Positions 20,962 through 31,765 of a stretch of DNA of 64,000 bases are shown here, one piece after another (position 1 is the first letter of the stretch; each line of letters starts with the position of its first letter). Origin of the DNA: Stenopsyche tienmushanensis. Its lineage: Eukaryota > Arthropoda > Insecta > Trichoptera > Stenopsychidae. Under the pieces are notes generated by a model. The model saw only the letters and a program-made list of their open reading frames with translations, was not told where the DNA came from and searched no databases. Location: the NCBI GenBank assembly GCA_008973525.1, contig WACJ01000405.1:1956250-2020249 (forward strand). The letters run 5' to 3'. The translations under genes were made by a program, and so were the position numbers.

Positions 20962-21062
20962 GATCACAGATCTAATCATAGCCATGGCTGAAGAAAACCC
21001 GCGATATACTGTTCGCGAAATAGCTAACAAGTTAGAAATTCCACGAACATCCGTCGTTATCT
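20962..21062 (+). pseudogene. Mariner fragment (second HTH region)
   Basis: Encodes MAEENPRYTVREIANKLEIP then RTSVV, the DNA-binding region matching 17884-17945, preceded by the same ACAGATCTAATCATAGCCAT leader. It ends abruptly after about 100 bp. The TTAGGTTG terminus is absent. Confidence 0.75.
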
Positions 21063-21064
21063 AG

Positions 21065-22255
21065 CGCGAGAGGTTTAGTTGAGCGAGTTCAATCTGCACA
21101 TGCAATCACAGATGTGCTGCAGCGACGAAAGGACTGACGGTAATTGCGCGCGAAAGCGTTAAAAGTAGTTATGTATAAATCTTACCCAATTTTCTTGACT
21201 TTGTCCATTGAAGGGTTTTACAAATTTAGAATTTAAAAAAAATCGGGATCATTGCGTTTCAAGAGAGCAGGATATTTCTATTTATACTCCTGGAGTCAAT
21301 AAAAACGGCCTGGCGAGACCCTGATTTTTTTTTCATAGAATGTATGTATGAAAAATAAGGACATTTTAATACTTTCGCTCCATAAGATATTTTATCATAT
21401 TTCTCATGTTGATCTGTATTTTACTGTATGAAACCCATTGTATAATATTTTTCTTTTATCTGTGCTGCCAAAAAATGTTTTTACATCAAATGTCTGTAAA
21501 ACCCAGATGTTGTTGTTGATGTTATCCAGAAGAGTTGACGTTAAAGACCAGATACTTAGGTAGTATATACACAAACGGCAGACTAATGCCCGGTGCACAC
21601 GATGCTGGTTTTCAGGTGCTGCAAGCTGCCTCTGTTTATACAAAGCTATAGTTGCTGGTTTGATGGCACTAGCTTGCTCTACTAGCTTGAAAATTGTTGA
21701 TGCTGCCAATGCCAATGCTGAAAATTGCAGCATTGGCATCATTCAGAGTTTATAAGATTTGAATCAGAGAACTAATCATCTCATCGATGTACGCTAAAAA
21801 TGTTTATAAATTTTGACAAGTCTGATAGTGATACCAAATGTTTAGCAAAATATGAACATAGAAATTAATACGTAAGAAATGATGATATAGAAGCTGGAAA
21901 AGTCATCGATGGCGGATCAAATTCTTTCATTTTTGTTTGGGAACCCGACTAGTCCAAGTACACATTGACATATTTAAAAATATTAAACTAAAAATACAAA
22001 TATACTTAAAAATACGTCCCTTATCAATGTCAAATGCATCATCGAGAAGATTTTCCAGATGAAAAATAATTGAGCTCGTAGAAACAAAATCGGTTTTTCC
22101 CTTCTCTATACAGGTTCTTCCAAGATTGATGCCTAGATATCAGTATAATTTCAAATGAAATACCCACAAGATTAAAACTATGCTGCAGTTGCTTATAATA
22201 CATATTGAATGTACTTAACGCTTTGAAAGTTACAATCCTTTAATCAATTTCTCGC
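21065..22255. other. No gene; contains dispersed repeat S
   Basis: At 21620-21690 the block CACTAGCTTGCTCTACTAGC followed by TTGAAAATTGTT matches 62338-62370 (repeat S). It is preceded by CCCGGTGCACACGATGCTGG, which looks like a transposon end but is not assignable. The 112-codon minus frame here overlies this repeat. Confidence 0.5.
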
Positions 22256-22261
22256 GTTAAA

Positions 22262-22378
22262 ACTATAAATTTAGCCACGTCTACCGAAACCATAGCCACT
22301 TTGTATCGAAAGTGAACAATGTTTATTTAACAATAATTGATGTAAACTATTTGTAGACAAAAAAGCAGCTTTGTACAT
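22262..22378 (-). repeat. Dispersed repeat L, copy 2
   Basis: Reverse-complement partner of 1286-1395. No protein content recognised. Confidence 0.7.
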
Positions 22379-22444
22379 TTTGATTTGCTGACGGTTTATA
22401 TAAATATGGGTTAAAATTTTCGTCGCTACCGCTCGTACTATTAT

Positions 22445-22533
22445 ATGAAAACGAAAGAAACTTATGGGACACACTAATATATAACTTGTCTACCGTTCGA
22501 CAACCCAATATTGATAAATATTGGGTTGTCGAA
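22445..22533. repeat. Mariner terminus followed by a 38-bp head-to-head palindrome
   Basis: GAAACTTATGGGACACACTA at 22460-22480 is an isolated mellifera-like mariner end. Right after it, TTCGACAACCCAATATT (22496-22512) and its exact complement AATATTGGGTTGTCGAA (22517-22533) flank the loop GATA. ATTGGGTTGTCGAAAAAGTT looks like the TIR of a second mariner type, so two ends seem to abut with almost nothing between. Confidence 0.7.
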
Positions 22534-22534
22534 A

Positions 22535-24245
22535 AAGTTTTACCGTCATTACTTAACCAAATAACAAAGCATTAAGCTTGAGAGCTTTTTGCGGGGGTTG
22601 ATGACTGGCTCTTCCTCTTTGTCTCAAAATTATATTGTTCGGGAAATTATAATGATATGTTATACTGATAATTATGAACAACTATGATGTTGAATATTAC
22701 CGAGAACTTGTAGAACTAACAAGAAGTTCATGTAGTGTAGTATGCTATAATAACAACGAACGTAAACAGGCTGCATGTTTGAGTAGATTTCCGAACATTT
22801 TGAATGCATTTACTATTAAATATGTATAATTTAAGAGGAATTTATTTAATCCAAATGATAATAACTAATCTGATAATAAATCATTGCAAAAAATTGGCGA
22901 TGAAAAATCTGCAAATTTTCAACTCTGGTAAAAACTAGCTATTTTTACAAGTTCAATTGTCTTATCAAAACATTTGTATGTCATTACTAATAATCAATAA
23001 AATTAATTCAGAAAGGTTTGCCAATCATTTGGAGCAGAGAATTACGACATGAACGCAAAGACTCCCTCAGGTCATAATTTGCTTCTCATCAATGCATAAT
23101 ATTTTTGATGTTAATATGCAATTATTGCATATAAAAAGAAAAAACTCGGCTTTCTTCAATTTTGCTTTTACAAGCTCAATTGCTTTTTAGCAGAACAATT
23201 GGCATATATTCTGAATATCCTCAATTTATTATATTTTTCATCCAATTCGTGTACGTATCAAAAGGACGTCTATTTATTTTCATCCATTCAGCAAACATCT
23301 ATTTCGGTATGAAACAAGCATTTTTCATTAGCGATGAATTTCGTATACGCACAAACAAGATTTCTTCGTTGTTAGATGATGCATTTGACATTGATAAGGG
23401 ATGTATTTTTGAGTAAATTTGTATTTTTAGATTGACATGTTGAAAAATTTCAAAATATGTTTCTAAGAATATTCTTGAATCAAAGTCGGACATCCAATCA
23501 AAAATGAATGAGTTTGATCCTCGAGCGAACTCTTCCAGTTTCTATGTCATCATCTGTTGCTCTTAGCTTACATTTATATGAAGAACTATAGAAATATGCA
23601 AATTTAAATGATCTAGGGTTAAATGAGAAAGGACATGAAAAATTATGGAGATCGAACATAGTACGTGAAAGTTTTAAATTAATTTGTCGCTCATCGAAAG
23701 AATTAATACTGATCATATAGGATGAGCTATCAGGTCATAATATACTCTGTTACGATCATCAACCCCATGAAAATCGTCCAATACATAATGCTCAATAATA
23801 ATGTATATCCTCCTCCAGAATATCGCACAATGTATAATTGGTGATAACGTCAACAACCTCTCATTAAGTATCCATACATGGTATGTAGGCCTCCGTGAAA
23901 ACGTTCATTTTTATCAACGCCTAAAATATGGATAAACATTTTGAATCAAACCCCGGGCTCAAAATTATCCATCAAAGTAGTTTTTTCAAGAAAACTTCAA
24001 TAGATCCACGTAATTAATATCTGCTCAGTTTTCGAGCGGTTTAATGTAAATAAGTACAGCAATTATTAAATATACGCTTAAATCTGAAACGGATCTGCTT
24101 TGTATCAAGAAATCCATTTATCAAAGTTCTGTGGAAGTAAATCATGCTTATGAAACTATGTTACGAATTCCGAAATAAATTATTTTTAATGTAATTAAAT
24201 TTGCTCATTATGCCCATTCACATGGTAATAATTTTATTTCCAAGC
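22535..24245. other. No gene seen
   Basis: A+T-rich. Frames at 23162-23416 and 23498-23716 are low complexity with no recognised motif. Confidence 0.5.
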
Positions 24246-24247
24246 TA

Positions 24248-24735
24248 CGAGGGTCATCTCGAAAGTAAGATTAAGTTAGGTTAGGGGAATCCTAACGGTC
24301 AATATGTTTGGTCCAACGTGCTTGTCGGCCATTTTGTTCAGTTACAGTAAATTATTCCGATGAAGAGGTCGTCGCGCGCTCCCCGCCACCTCGTGTCCAT
24401 GCGAGATCCATGCGGTCATCTGTTTTTTTACTTTGCATAACGATACCACCGCAAATTTCCATCGGAACCTCGTGGACGATTTTTAGGCCACTAGCATGTC
24501 ACAGAATGGGTTAGGTTATTCAGAGAAAGCCTAACTGATATGACGAGGCGAGAAGTGGAAGACCATGAGTGATTTCTAACTAACTTGTGCAAAAAGTTGA
24601 AGAACAAGTGCGAATAATTTTTGGTCGTCTTGCAAAGAAAATAGAAACTTTTCTGAACTCTATCCATGTCCAGCGCTACTGTGCGGTCTGTTCCAAGAGT
24701 CCCCGGGCTAGCCACACAGAATGCCTCCAGTCTTA
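24248..24735 (+). mobile_element. Mariner family E, 5' part (split by LINE)
   Basis: TA then CGAGGGTCATCTCGAAAGTA, which pairs as an inverted repeat with the 3' end at 27128-27150 (CTGTCTGGATGACTTTCGTA). The segment 24588-24640 (TAACTTGTGCAAAAAGTTGA) resembles 52450-52475, the start of the N-terminal region in the other E copy. The frame is too decayed to read. GGTTAGG motifs at 24281 and 24509 are internal to this part. Confidence 0.6.
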
Positions 24736-24739
24736 GGAT

Positions 24740-25325
24740 CCCACTGGCGCACTTTCACTCCGAGGAAGGAAAAGGTTAGGCCGCAGTTTAAAGCCATTCT
24801 CCCTTGTATACACTAGGCTGTTAAGGTGGTAGTGGTGACGCCTTTGCACAGACCCCACCAACTTCTGTAATCAGCAGTTCCACACATTATTTTACGGGCG
24901 CACAGCACAGGGTAGGCTCTGTACCCAGCTCTTGTTAGCTAGGCAGGGCCTCTACTCTACATCATTACCCCAGGGATAGGCGGCTTAGGATTGCCCCCTC
25001 TCCTCCTTGGGGTTTTATGAGTGAGCATCGTGGAGTCTAACACCCACTCGGAACTATTGAGGATAGTGGTATCACCGCGAGTTCCATATTCCACATTATG
25101 GGTGCCCAGCACAGTGTAAGCTGCACACCCTGAATCATGTTAGCTGGACTACCCCAGCAAGCGTTTGTACTGTTACCTACGATCGTAAGATAAACCCCCT
25201 CCCAAGGTTTTATGAATAGACGCCGTATAGTAAAAAATCCATCCCAATAGGAAGCAGAAGCTTTTCTGTACGTGACGTTTCTACCGTGACAGGAAATGAG
25301 ACGTGGTCGTGTCACTTGATACACC
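24740..25325 (-). mobile_element. LINE leader-like repeat, inverted relative to the LINE body
   Basis: The reverse complement carries two related units: ...GCTAACAAGAGCTGGGTACAG.. and ..CCAGCTAACATGATTCAGG.., each with CCTGTGCTG/ACTGTGCTGGGCACCC and CCACTATCCTCAATAG or CAACAGCCTAG. The same sequence occurs forward at 62385-62640. GC-rich and tandemly arranged, as LINE 5' leaders often are. It abuts RT-coding sequence on the opposite strand at about 25330, which may reflect a twin-priming inversion or two separate insertions. Confidence 0.55.
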
Positions 25326-25337
25326 AGAATCCAAAAA

Positions 25338-26705
25338 GCATATCGTAAGCGATTATTTCAAAGACCGGTGTGTCCATCACAATGAAACTGATCTGACGAG
25401 AAGACTGGAGATGGGCATCCCGTAGCGGTGGTCCTGTTCTGGGACCAACCCTCTGAAACGTGCTCTACAACGGTCTTCTAAACATGGCACTACCTGCAGG
25501 AGCAGAACTCATTGCCTTCGCAGACGTCGTCACGCTGCTGATGACGGCTCGATATCCATGGGAAATGAAGGCGACGGGCAACGAAGCCCTCGCTAGAATC
25601 AAAACGTGGATGCGGGATAATCGCTGGTAGTTAGCGACCGTAAAAACTGAAGCAATGATATGCAGCATATGGAGAAGACCGAGGGTCAATTAGCTTGTTG
25701 TTGGAGGACACTAGGTGGAATACAGCAAAAAACTGAGATATCTTGGGATTCTCATGGACAACAAGCTGATCTTTAGCAAACACATAGAAGAAGCTGCACA
25801 TAAGGCGCAGAAGGTAGCCAGCGAGCTTGGAAGGCTCATGCACAACATTGGAGGACCAAAACCGTGCAGAAGACGTACCATAAATGAGGTCATACACTCG
25901 ATCCTTCTATGCGGAGCCCCTATTTGACACGGATCGCTCAGATGAGACAACCAACAGAAAAAAGCTCACCAGGGTCCAGCGACAAGGAGCGCTCCAAGTC
26001 AGCGCAGCGTACAGGATAGTGTCCAAAGACGCGGTGCTCATGATCGCTGAATCTCCAGGCAAATAAGAAGGTCTTGGACTACGAAGATCCCAAAAGCCGC
26101 ACAGCACACGACTAGAAACTGAGGGAAGCCTGGCAACAGAGGTGGTATCAGTCCAGCAAGGGAAGATGGACCCATTGACTTATCCCGGTCGTAAGACGGT
26201 GGAGGGCCCGAAAACACGGCGAAACGACCTACCGCTTGATTCAGATGCTCACTGGGCATGGATGCTTCGGTGCGTACCTAAAGCGGATTGGCAAGGAAAC
26301 AGCCGCGGCGTGCCACCACTGCCAAGCGGAGGTCGACGTTGCAAAACACACCATCACTGACTGTGAAGCTTGGGCACCCCAGAGAAATCCACTGAAACAA
26401 GCACTCAGGGTAGCTGAGCTCAACGTTGACAACATAGTCTACAGCATGATGGCAAGCAAGAAGAACTGGGACCTTTGGCGCGATTACTTTGAAGAAATCC
26501 TGAGCGCCAAAGAGGGCAGTGAGAGAGAGAGACGCAGAGCGGCCCTCCAACACTAGAATAGGTCCAGTTACCTAAGGCCAGACTACCTTTCCTCCAGAAA
26601 AAATGTGAAAAACAATACCAGGGGGACCAAGGCGCACAAGGGAGGGGTTTAGTCAGTAAGAATCTGACACTACTCTGGGATCAAACCCAAAGTTTCTTAT
26701 GCAAG
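25338..26705 (+). pseudogene. R1-like non-LTR retrotransposon ORF2, 3' half
   Basis: Reverse-transcriptase relic inserted into mariner E. Readable in order: HIVSDYFKDR..TDLTRRLEMGIP (25350-25435), GPVLGPTL then a stop, ELIAFADVVTLLMTAR (25505-25550; the FADD box is FADV, inactivating), KLRYLGILMDNKLIFSKHIE (25730 on), LTRVQRQGALQVSAAYR (25966 on), and MIQMLTGHGCFGAYLKRIGK (26236 on). CHHC..H....C (C-X2-C-X8-H-X4-C) follows, a C-terminal zinc motif known in the R1/jockey group. The frame ends at TAG 26554. Several stops and frameshifts. The 3' untranslated part ends near a C13 run. No endonuclease or ORF1 is present on this strand. Confidence 0.85.
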
Positions 26706-26708
26706 ATT

Positions 26709-26721
26709 CCCCCCCCCCCCC
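26709..26721. repeat. Poly-C run at LINE/mariner junction
   Basis: About 13 consecutive C between the LINE 3' end and the resumed mariner frame. Unusual as a LINE tail, which is normally A-rich; it may mark the junction or an error-prone homopolymer. Confidence 0.8.
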
Positions 26722-27150
26722 ACAGAAAAAAAGGCAATGACTTATCTTTCCCAGCCATCAAAAAGTTCAAGACAATCTATTCAGTCAAAAAAGTTATGGT
26801 ATCTGTTTTTTTTTACTTAGCCTTGGGAGTCGTTTTGGTGGATTTAATGCCTAAAAGGACTACCATTAATGCTAAAGATTTATACAATACCCTAAAATAT
26901 TTAGAAGAGCCATTCAAAAACGCCAGAAGAGGAGTGCTGATCCAGAGAGTCAGCTTTTTTGTATAACAACGCCAGGTCCCACAACACGCAAATTTCACAG
27001 GAACTGCTTACACCCTTAAGATAAAACATTGTCACTCACCTTTTCACTAAACTAAGGAAGTTTTTTGGATAGGAAACGTTGGTTTAATTAAATACAAGCA
27101 TTTTTCGATCCTAAATAAATGTTGCAACCTTGCTGTCTGGATGACTTTCG
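26722..27150 (+). pseudogene. Mariner family E transposase, catalytic part and 3' end
   Basis: Reads KKFKTIYSVKKVMVSVFF, then LGVVLVDLMPKRTTINAKDL, LYNTLKYLEEPFKNARRGVL and QRVSFFV, as expected for a mariner catalytic core. A +1 shift gives YNNARSHNTQISQELLTP, so the second catalytic Asp (HDNARPH) is Asn. The element ends in TTTTTCGATCCTAAATAAAT and the terminus CTGTCTGGATGACTTTCGTA. A shorter copy of this 3' end is at 52740-52834. The region with the third catalytic Asp is lost. Confidence 0.85.
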
Positions 27151-27154
27151 TATA

Positions 27155-29125
27155 GTGGACAGTTAATTTATGAAAGTTGATCAGCAAAAATCGTTATTTG
27201 AATACAGCAGGGGAAATGTAGTAGCCCTGTCCTCCATAAGAACGCATCAATGACATGAACTACGATTAGAAATTAGATTTTTGTGCTAAAATACATATTT
27301 TATTGCTTTGGTAAATAGCACGAATATTGTATTGTTTTAATATCAAAAAAAAGTCGCATACTTGTATAAGAAAATTAAATAGTAACATGATGACGCACAA
27401 TGGAGCCCGTATGTTTACCTAAGGGCATGAAAACTTTCAGGTGTATTTCATGTCAAGTCAATCTACCCTTCGGCGAAGCGATCGCTCGTACATCCCTGGT
27501 TGGATTCGAAGCCTCAAAGTTTTCCGGCCGAATAAAAAAACATCGAACACATGAGATCCACCCCTGAAAAGGGGAACGGGAAACATTGGATTTACGGGAG
27601 CGCAATTTCAAGCGATCAAAATACAAAAACACAAATCCAAATTAGAAACAAGCCTTCTAATTATCGAATGGCATAAATCATTACAACGTGTTTTAATTTC
27701 GCTCTCGAGGGGGAAAATATGTCGCAGAAAACGAAATTATTGATCGAAGACCAAGCTGTAAACTCGCCGAAATTATTCATATTTTCATGCCGAGCTGCGG
27801 TGTGACTTTATTTTTATCTCATGGAAATATTGTTGATTTTCGAAAAATAATGTCGAGACTTGAATCAAAAACGATTGAACCCCCCCTATGTGTTCATCGA
27901 TCCGATCGAAGTGTGTACGTCTCTCGTACGATTTTATATCTCGGAGTCCTAAGTGCGCTTTTTTCTTGATAAGTTTGCTTAATTAAATTCTCAAAAATGA
28001 ATTGAAACGCGATTAGCATCATAAATTTGTATTTTAGACGCGAAAACATTTCAAATTAATTAAAAAGCTGACGTGTTATCTCTTAGCCGTCTAAAACCGC
28101 CTATAAAAACGTCTTATGGCCAAATATAACGAAATGGAAGGGAGCTATTTTGTGCATGCGCAATGTCAATATCATTTCAATAAATAAGCTTACAAACGTC
28201 AATCCAAAAGTTTCTGGTGTCTCTTTGTTTAATTTATTTAACCTCGTGTTAACATTGAACAATTGACCTAATCAATAATGAGACAACGTTATTTCTATCA
28301 ATACCCCACTACCTCCATCCTAACACTCGGCATCGCCACGGTTCGAAAGCAGAACGAACCCGCCTGCTAGCACAGTCATCTTGAAGAACACATGCGAGCG
28401 GGGAGCGACTCCGCTCCACTCCGTTACTCATTAAAATTATTATAATACCTAATAAGAACCTGTTATCATATACTTTTTATTGACAGATTTTGATGATCAA
28501 TAATTTTAAAATTGACGACGAGTTCTGAAACCAATTTAATAATTAATTTCCTAGTGCTGTATACGTTAATAATTAATATGATGCTAAAAATAACCATATC
28601 TTCCCCTGAAATTCAACCGGTTTCGCCGAACACACATCCATAAATTACTAATTGAGCCCGTATTTAAAACTCCGTTTGGAATAAGTATGTTTATTTTGTG
28701 CAAAAAAAAAATAGTCGCAGGAGTAAGAGCATTTAAGTGATTTTGGCCTCCTCTCTCAACCTTGTTAGCACCCTTTGTTAGGGTTAACTTTTCCTTAAAA
28801 AAGTTACCTACGACTTTTCCAAAAGATGGAGTTTTTGTTATAACGGATTCAGGGATGTGATATTTGGGAAATACTGAACGCTTTTGGAATACTTTATTTT
28901 ATATAAAAATAGAAATAGAGAAAGAAAATATTTTGGATTATCAATATATTTTAAATACAGTAGTTTCACACGGCTTTTAAGAAATCGCTTGTCACCAATA
29001 ACGAATTCTGCTATATTAATCTATCTTGGTCCTTCTCTCTCTAATTGCTCAGACCCTATGCTTTGGTTTAACTTTTTAGTGCCGAATTTTCATATATTGT
29101 TGTTATCAACACTTGCAAACAGTGC
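27155..29125. other. No gene seen
   Basis: A+T-rich with a GC-richer patch at 28310-28430 containing a short hairpin (GGAGCGACTCCGCTCC). Short frames at 27787 and 28884 have no recognised motif. Confidence 0.5.
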
Positions 29126-29129
29126 TAAT

Positions 29130-29320
29130 GAATCTTCGCCAGACCAATATGCGCTAACATGGTACATCCGTTAAACGCCTTGCAAATCAAATTGCGTACA
29201 CAAACAATGCTTGTATGAATCAGAAAATATTTACGGAAGTACACACAATAACTCTCCAAAGTTTCATCGCAATCGGATCAATGATATAGGAACGTATACG
29301 GGACAAACAAACCACAGACA
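29130..29320 (+). repeat. Dispersed repeat M, copy 2
   Basis: CCAATATGCGCTAACATGGT and TTTCATCGCAATCGGATCAA match the units at 41980-42360 and, inverted, 49270-49450. Possibly Helitron-derived. Confidence 0.6.
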
Positions 29321-30870
29321 TTCATTTTTGAAAGAAATAGATTATGTTTCATTTCAATTTTTTTTTGTTGTAATAAATAACTTAAAATTCTTTATTTTAT
29401 GAGTTACTTAATGCGGTTTAAAAAAAATCAATTCATATTATTTGTATAATTTACAACAAATGTTATAATAGTATTCTTCTCTATATAATTCGTTCCTTTT
29501 TTAATTTCGTAATTATAATTCTTATTTTTTTAATGAATTATTTTTCAAACCTCATCAAATTACATCAAATTGGCTCGGCATTCTTTGCTTAGGTACAGTT
29601 TTTTTGTGTCTAAAAGAGTTTAAATTACTTTGCTTTAACCTCCACTTCCCCTTGATTTTAAAATATACAACCTTACCCTCTTGTTTGAATAAAACTTTAA
29701 TAGTCAAATTTGAATTGCTACAACTGATACGAGTGTCACATGATATGCTGTCATCATCAAAGTTCACGATAAAACTTAAGTGTTTAGTAACTGAAAACTG
29801 ATGGGTTTTCTTAAGTGCCTATTATAAAATTTAGTTTCGAGGCTATTCGAAATATAACGTTATAGGATTTCAAAGCTTAGAAATGTGAGGTCCGAACACA
29901 CCGACTTTCGAAACAATGAGTCTGAGAAAATGTATATAGAAAGATAAATCAAAACGAACAGCAGAGAGAAACGTCTGAGATGTCTGAAATATTTACTGAA
30001 TGAAAAAAAAAACACTCATTAAGCAGCAGAAATCTCGCAATAAATTGTTTATAAATTTTCACCATAATCTATAATTGATGTATATTTTTGATATAGAAAT
30101 TGATTCTATGTTACGTGATCACGTGTACGTGTAAACATGCGCAACAACCACAAGAAATTATTCTGTCAAATGGCAAATTTGCCTCAAGATTGGGTTTACC
30201 GTGTTGAATAAGATTTTATGGAATTCAATGACACGCGTAAAACATATTACAAATTTATGTTAAGCACCATGTAAGATAATGTAAACATGTTATGTATATT
30301 TCAACAGTTTGTTTACATATATTCAGCAATCCAAAGACGAGACTTAGAGGGACCAACATTTATTATCATAGGCCTTTGTTGGATAGATTTTTTAAAATTA
30401 TAAATGGCATTAAAATATACTGAAGCTTATGATTTTAGTATACCAATGTTATAGAGCAGGGCTTGGGACCGGAATGAACCGAAAACCGATAAACGGTAAA
30501 ACCGTTAATTTTACCGGAACTGAACTGAATATTTGAATTCATCTGATAATACTGTAATTTTTACTTTTTCCTCGTCCTGTTAAATCAATGCTTCAGATAA
30601 TATTGTCATCAACCCAAATTCCAGCTCTTAATCTCATGTCATTATTATGTACTTTATTTGGCTAATTCCTTTCTTTATATTTGCTGTGTACCCAGATTGG
30701 GACTTTCAGATTTAAATTTATTTCCTAGTATATCTCTTATATTATACCATCAATAATACTATAACATAGGTCCTTGCACGAATTCCCAGCTGGAACTCAA
30801 ATCTAAACTCAAACTCAAATTCAAACAATCTCCGATGGCTCTACTCATGTTTTCATTAGTCTTGAATGCC
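29321..30870. other. No gene; possible hAT-like end at 30465
   Basis: CAGGGCTTGGGACCGGAATG, then AACCGAAAACCGATAAACGG and self-complementary GGTAAAACC/TTACCGG sequence at 30465-30525 resembles the subterminal part of some hAT elements. No second end was found. Confidence 0.4.
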
Positions 30871-30872
30871 CC

Positions 30873-31352
30873 TTAAAAAGCCGTCACGAATGCCTTAAAG
30901 TTATCTGTTTCATCAAGTTTTGGATATGCCGACTTTCGGCCATAGAACCCACTTCTGACACCACAGTATAACGTAGGCCTCTGGCTGAATTCCCGGGATC
31001 CAGTTATCTTCGTCGTTGACTGCAGTCTCACAGCATCTTCGATAGGCGATGGTATCCTCGGCGAAAAGGTTTCATAGAGAATGAATTTCAAAGACCATTT
31101 TCCATTTTGGATCTTGAACTGAATTACTCGACTGTCCCGAATTCTCCGCATCTTATACTCATATCTAATCTTCTTACTATTTTGGGATGCTTCTTGAAGT
31201 TTTACATCCGCAGCGATTTCCGCATCGCTCTGAGGAATATCATTTCCGCCATCACATCTGCTATGGGGTGTTTCGATTCTTCGATAATCTTCATCCGTTC
31301 GGTGGCACGAGTAAAGTGGCGCCCAATGGCATAGGTAGCCGAGTTTAATCAA
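30873..31352 (-). other. Unassigned 159-codon open frame
   Basis: One of the longest frames not explained by a transposon that I recognise. Composition is protein-like and GC-richer than the flanks: hydrophilic, with motifs such as DAEIAADVKLQEASQNSKK, KMRRIRDSRVIQFKIQNGKW and YCGVRSGFYGRKSAYPKLDE. No signal peptide or membrane segment. A possible acceptor (TTTTATTCCAAAG) lies upstream of it on the minus strand and GTAAGA occurs inside it, so it could be part of a spliced gene, or a decayed transposon. There is no family I can name. Confidence 0.35.
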
Positions 31353-31544
31353 TTTTTTCTTTGGAATAAAATCGAAAAACTCGATCTTTCCACGTTCTAT
31401 TACATTTATCGCCTACATAATAACTCTAAAATTATTGACATTTTCTACGAACAAATTGTAAATTTATTACCCCTACATACAGGCAGAAATTTAAAATGAT
31501 ACGTTAACTAAGCATTGGCGAATTGGTGTGTAGATTTAATTTGT

Positions 31545-31765
31545 CAGATTAACAGCGACATCTTCCGTCTCTCTTTAGGCGCTTAGTGTCGATTTAAAAT
31601 TTAATGTGGTACTGCGGACACATTGCGCTTACAAAAACGAGATCGATCGCTTCTTGCGCGTGTACCGTTGTTGGTTCGGCGATGACGCACGGGAGGCAGG
31701 AATCATGAGGGTCGTTGAATAGCCTTGTCTGCGGGAGGATGTCCTTCCCGCTGCCGGATCTTTTT
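31545..31765 (-). repeat. Dispersed repeat H, copy 1
   Basis: The reverse complement contains GGGAAGGACATCCTCCCGCA, ACACGCGCAAGAAGCGATC and AGAGAGACGGAAGATGTC, homologous to 42545-42785. GC-rich, no coding frame conserved between copies. LTR origin is possible but no TG...CA boundary was seen. Confidence 0.65.

Noticed and set aside
24277..24300. TTAGGTTAGG, like the insect telomeric repeat TTAGG
   Set aside because: Only two units here and one more at 24511; part of mariner E, not a telomeric array.
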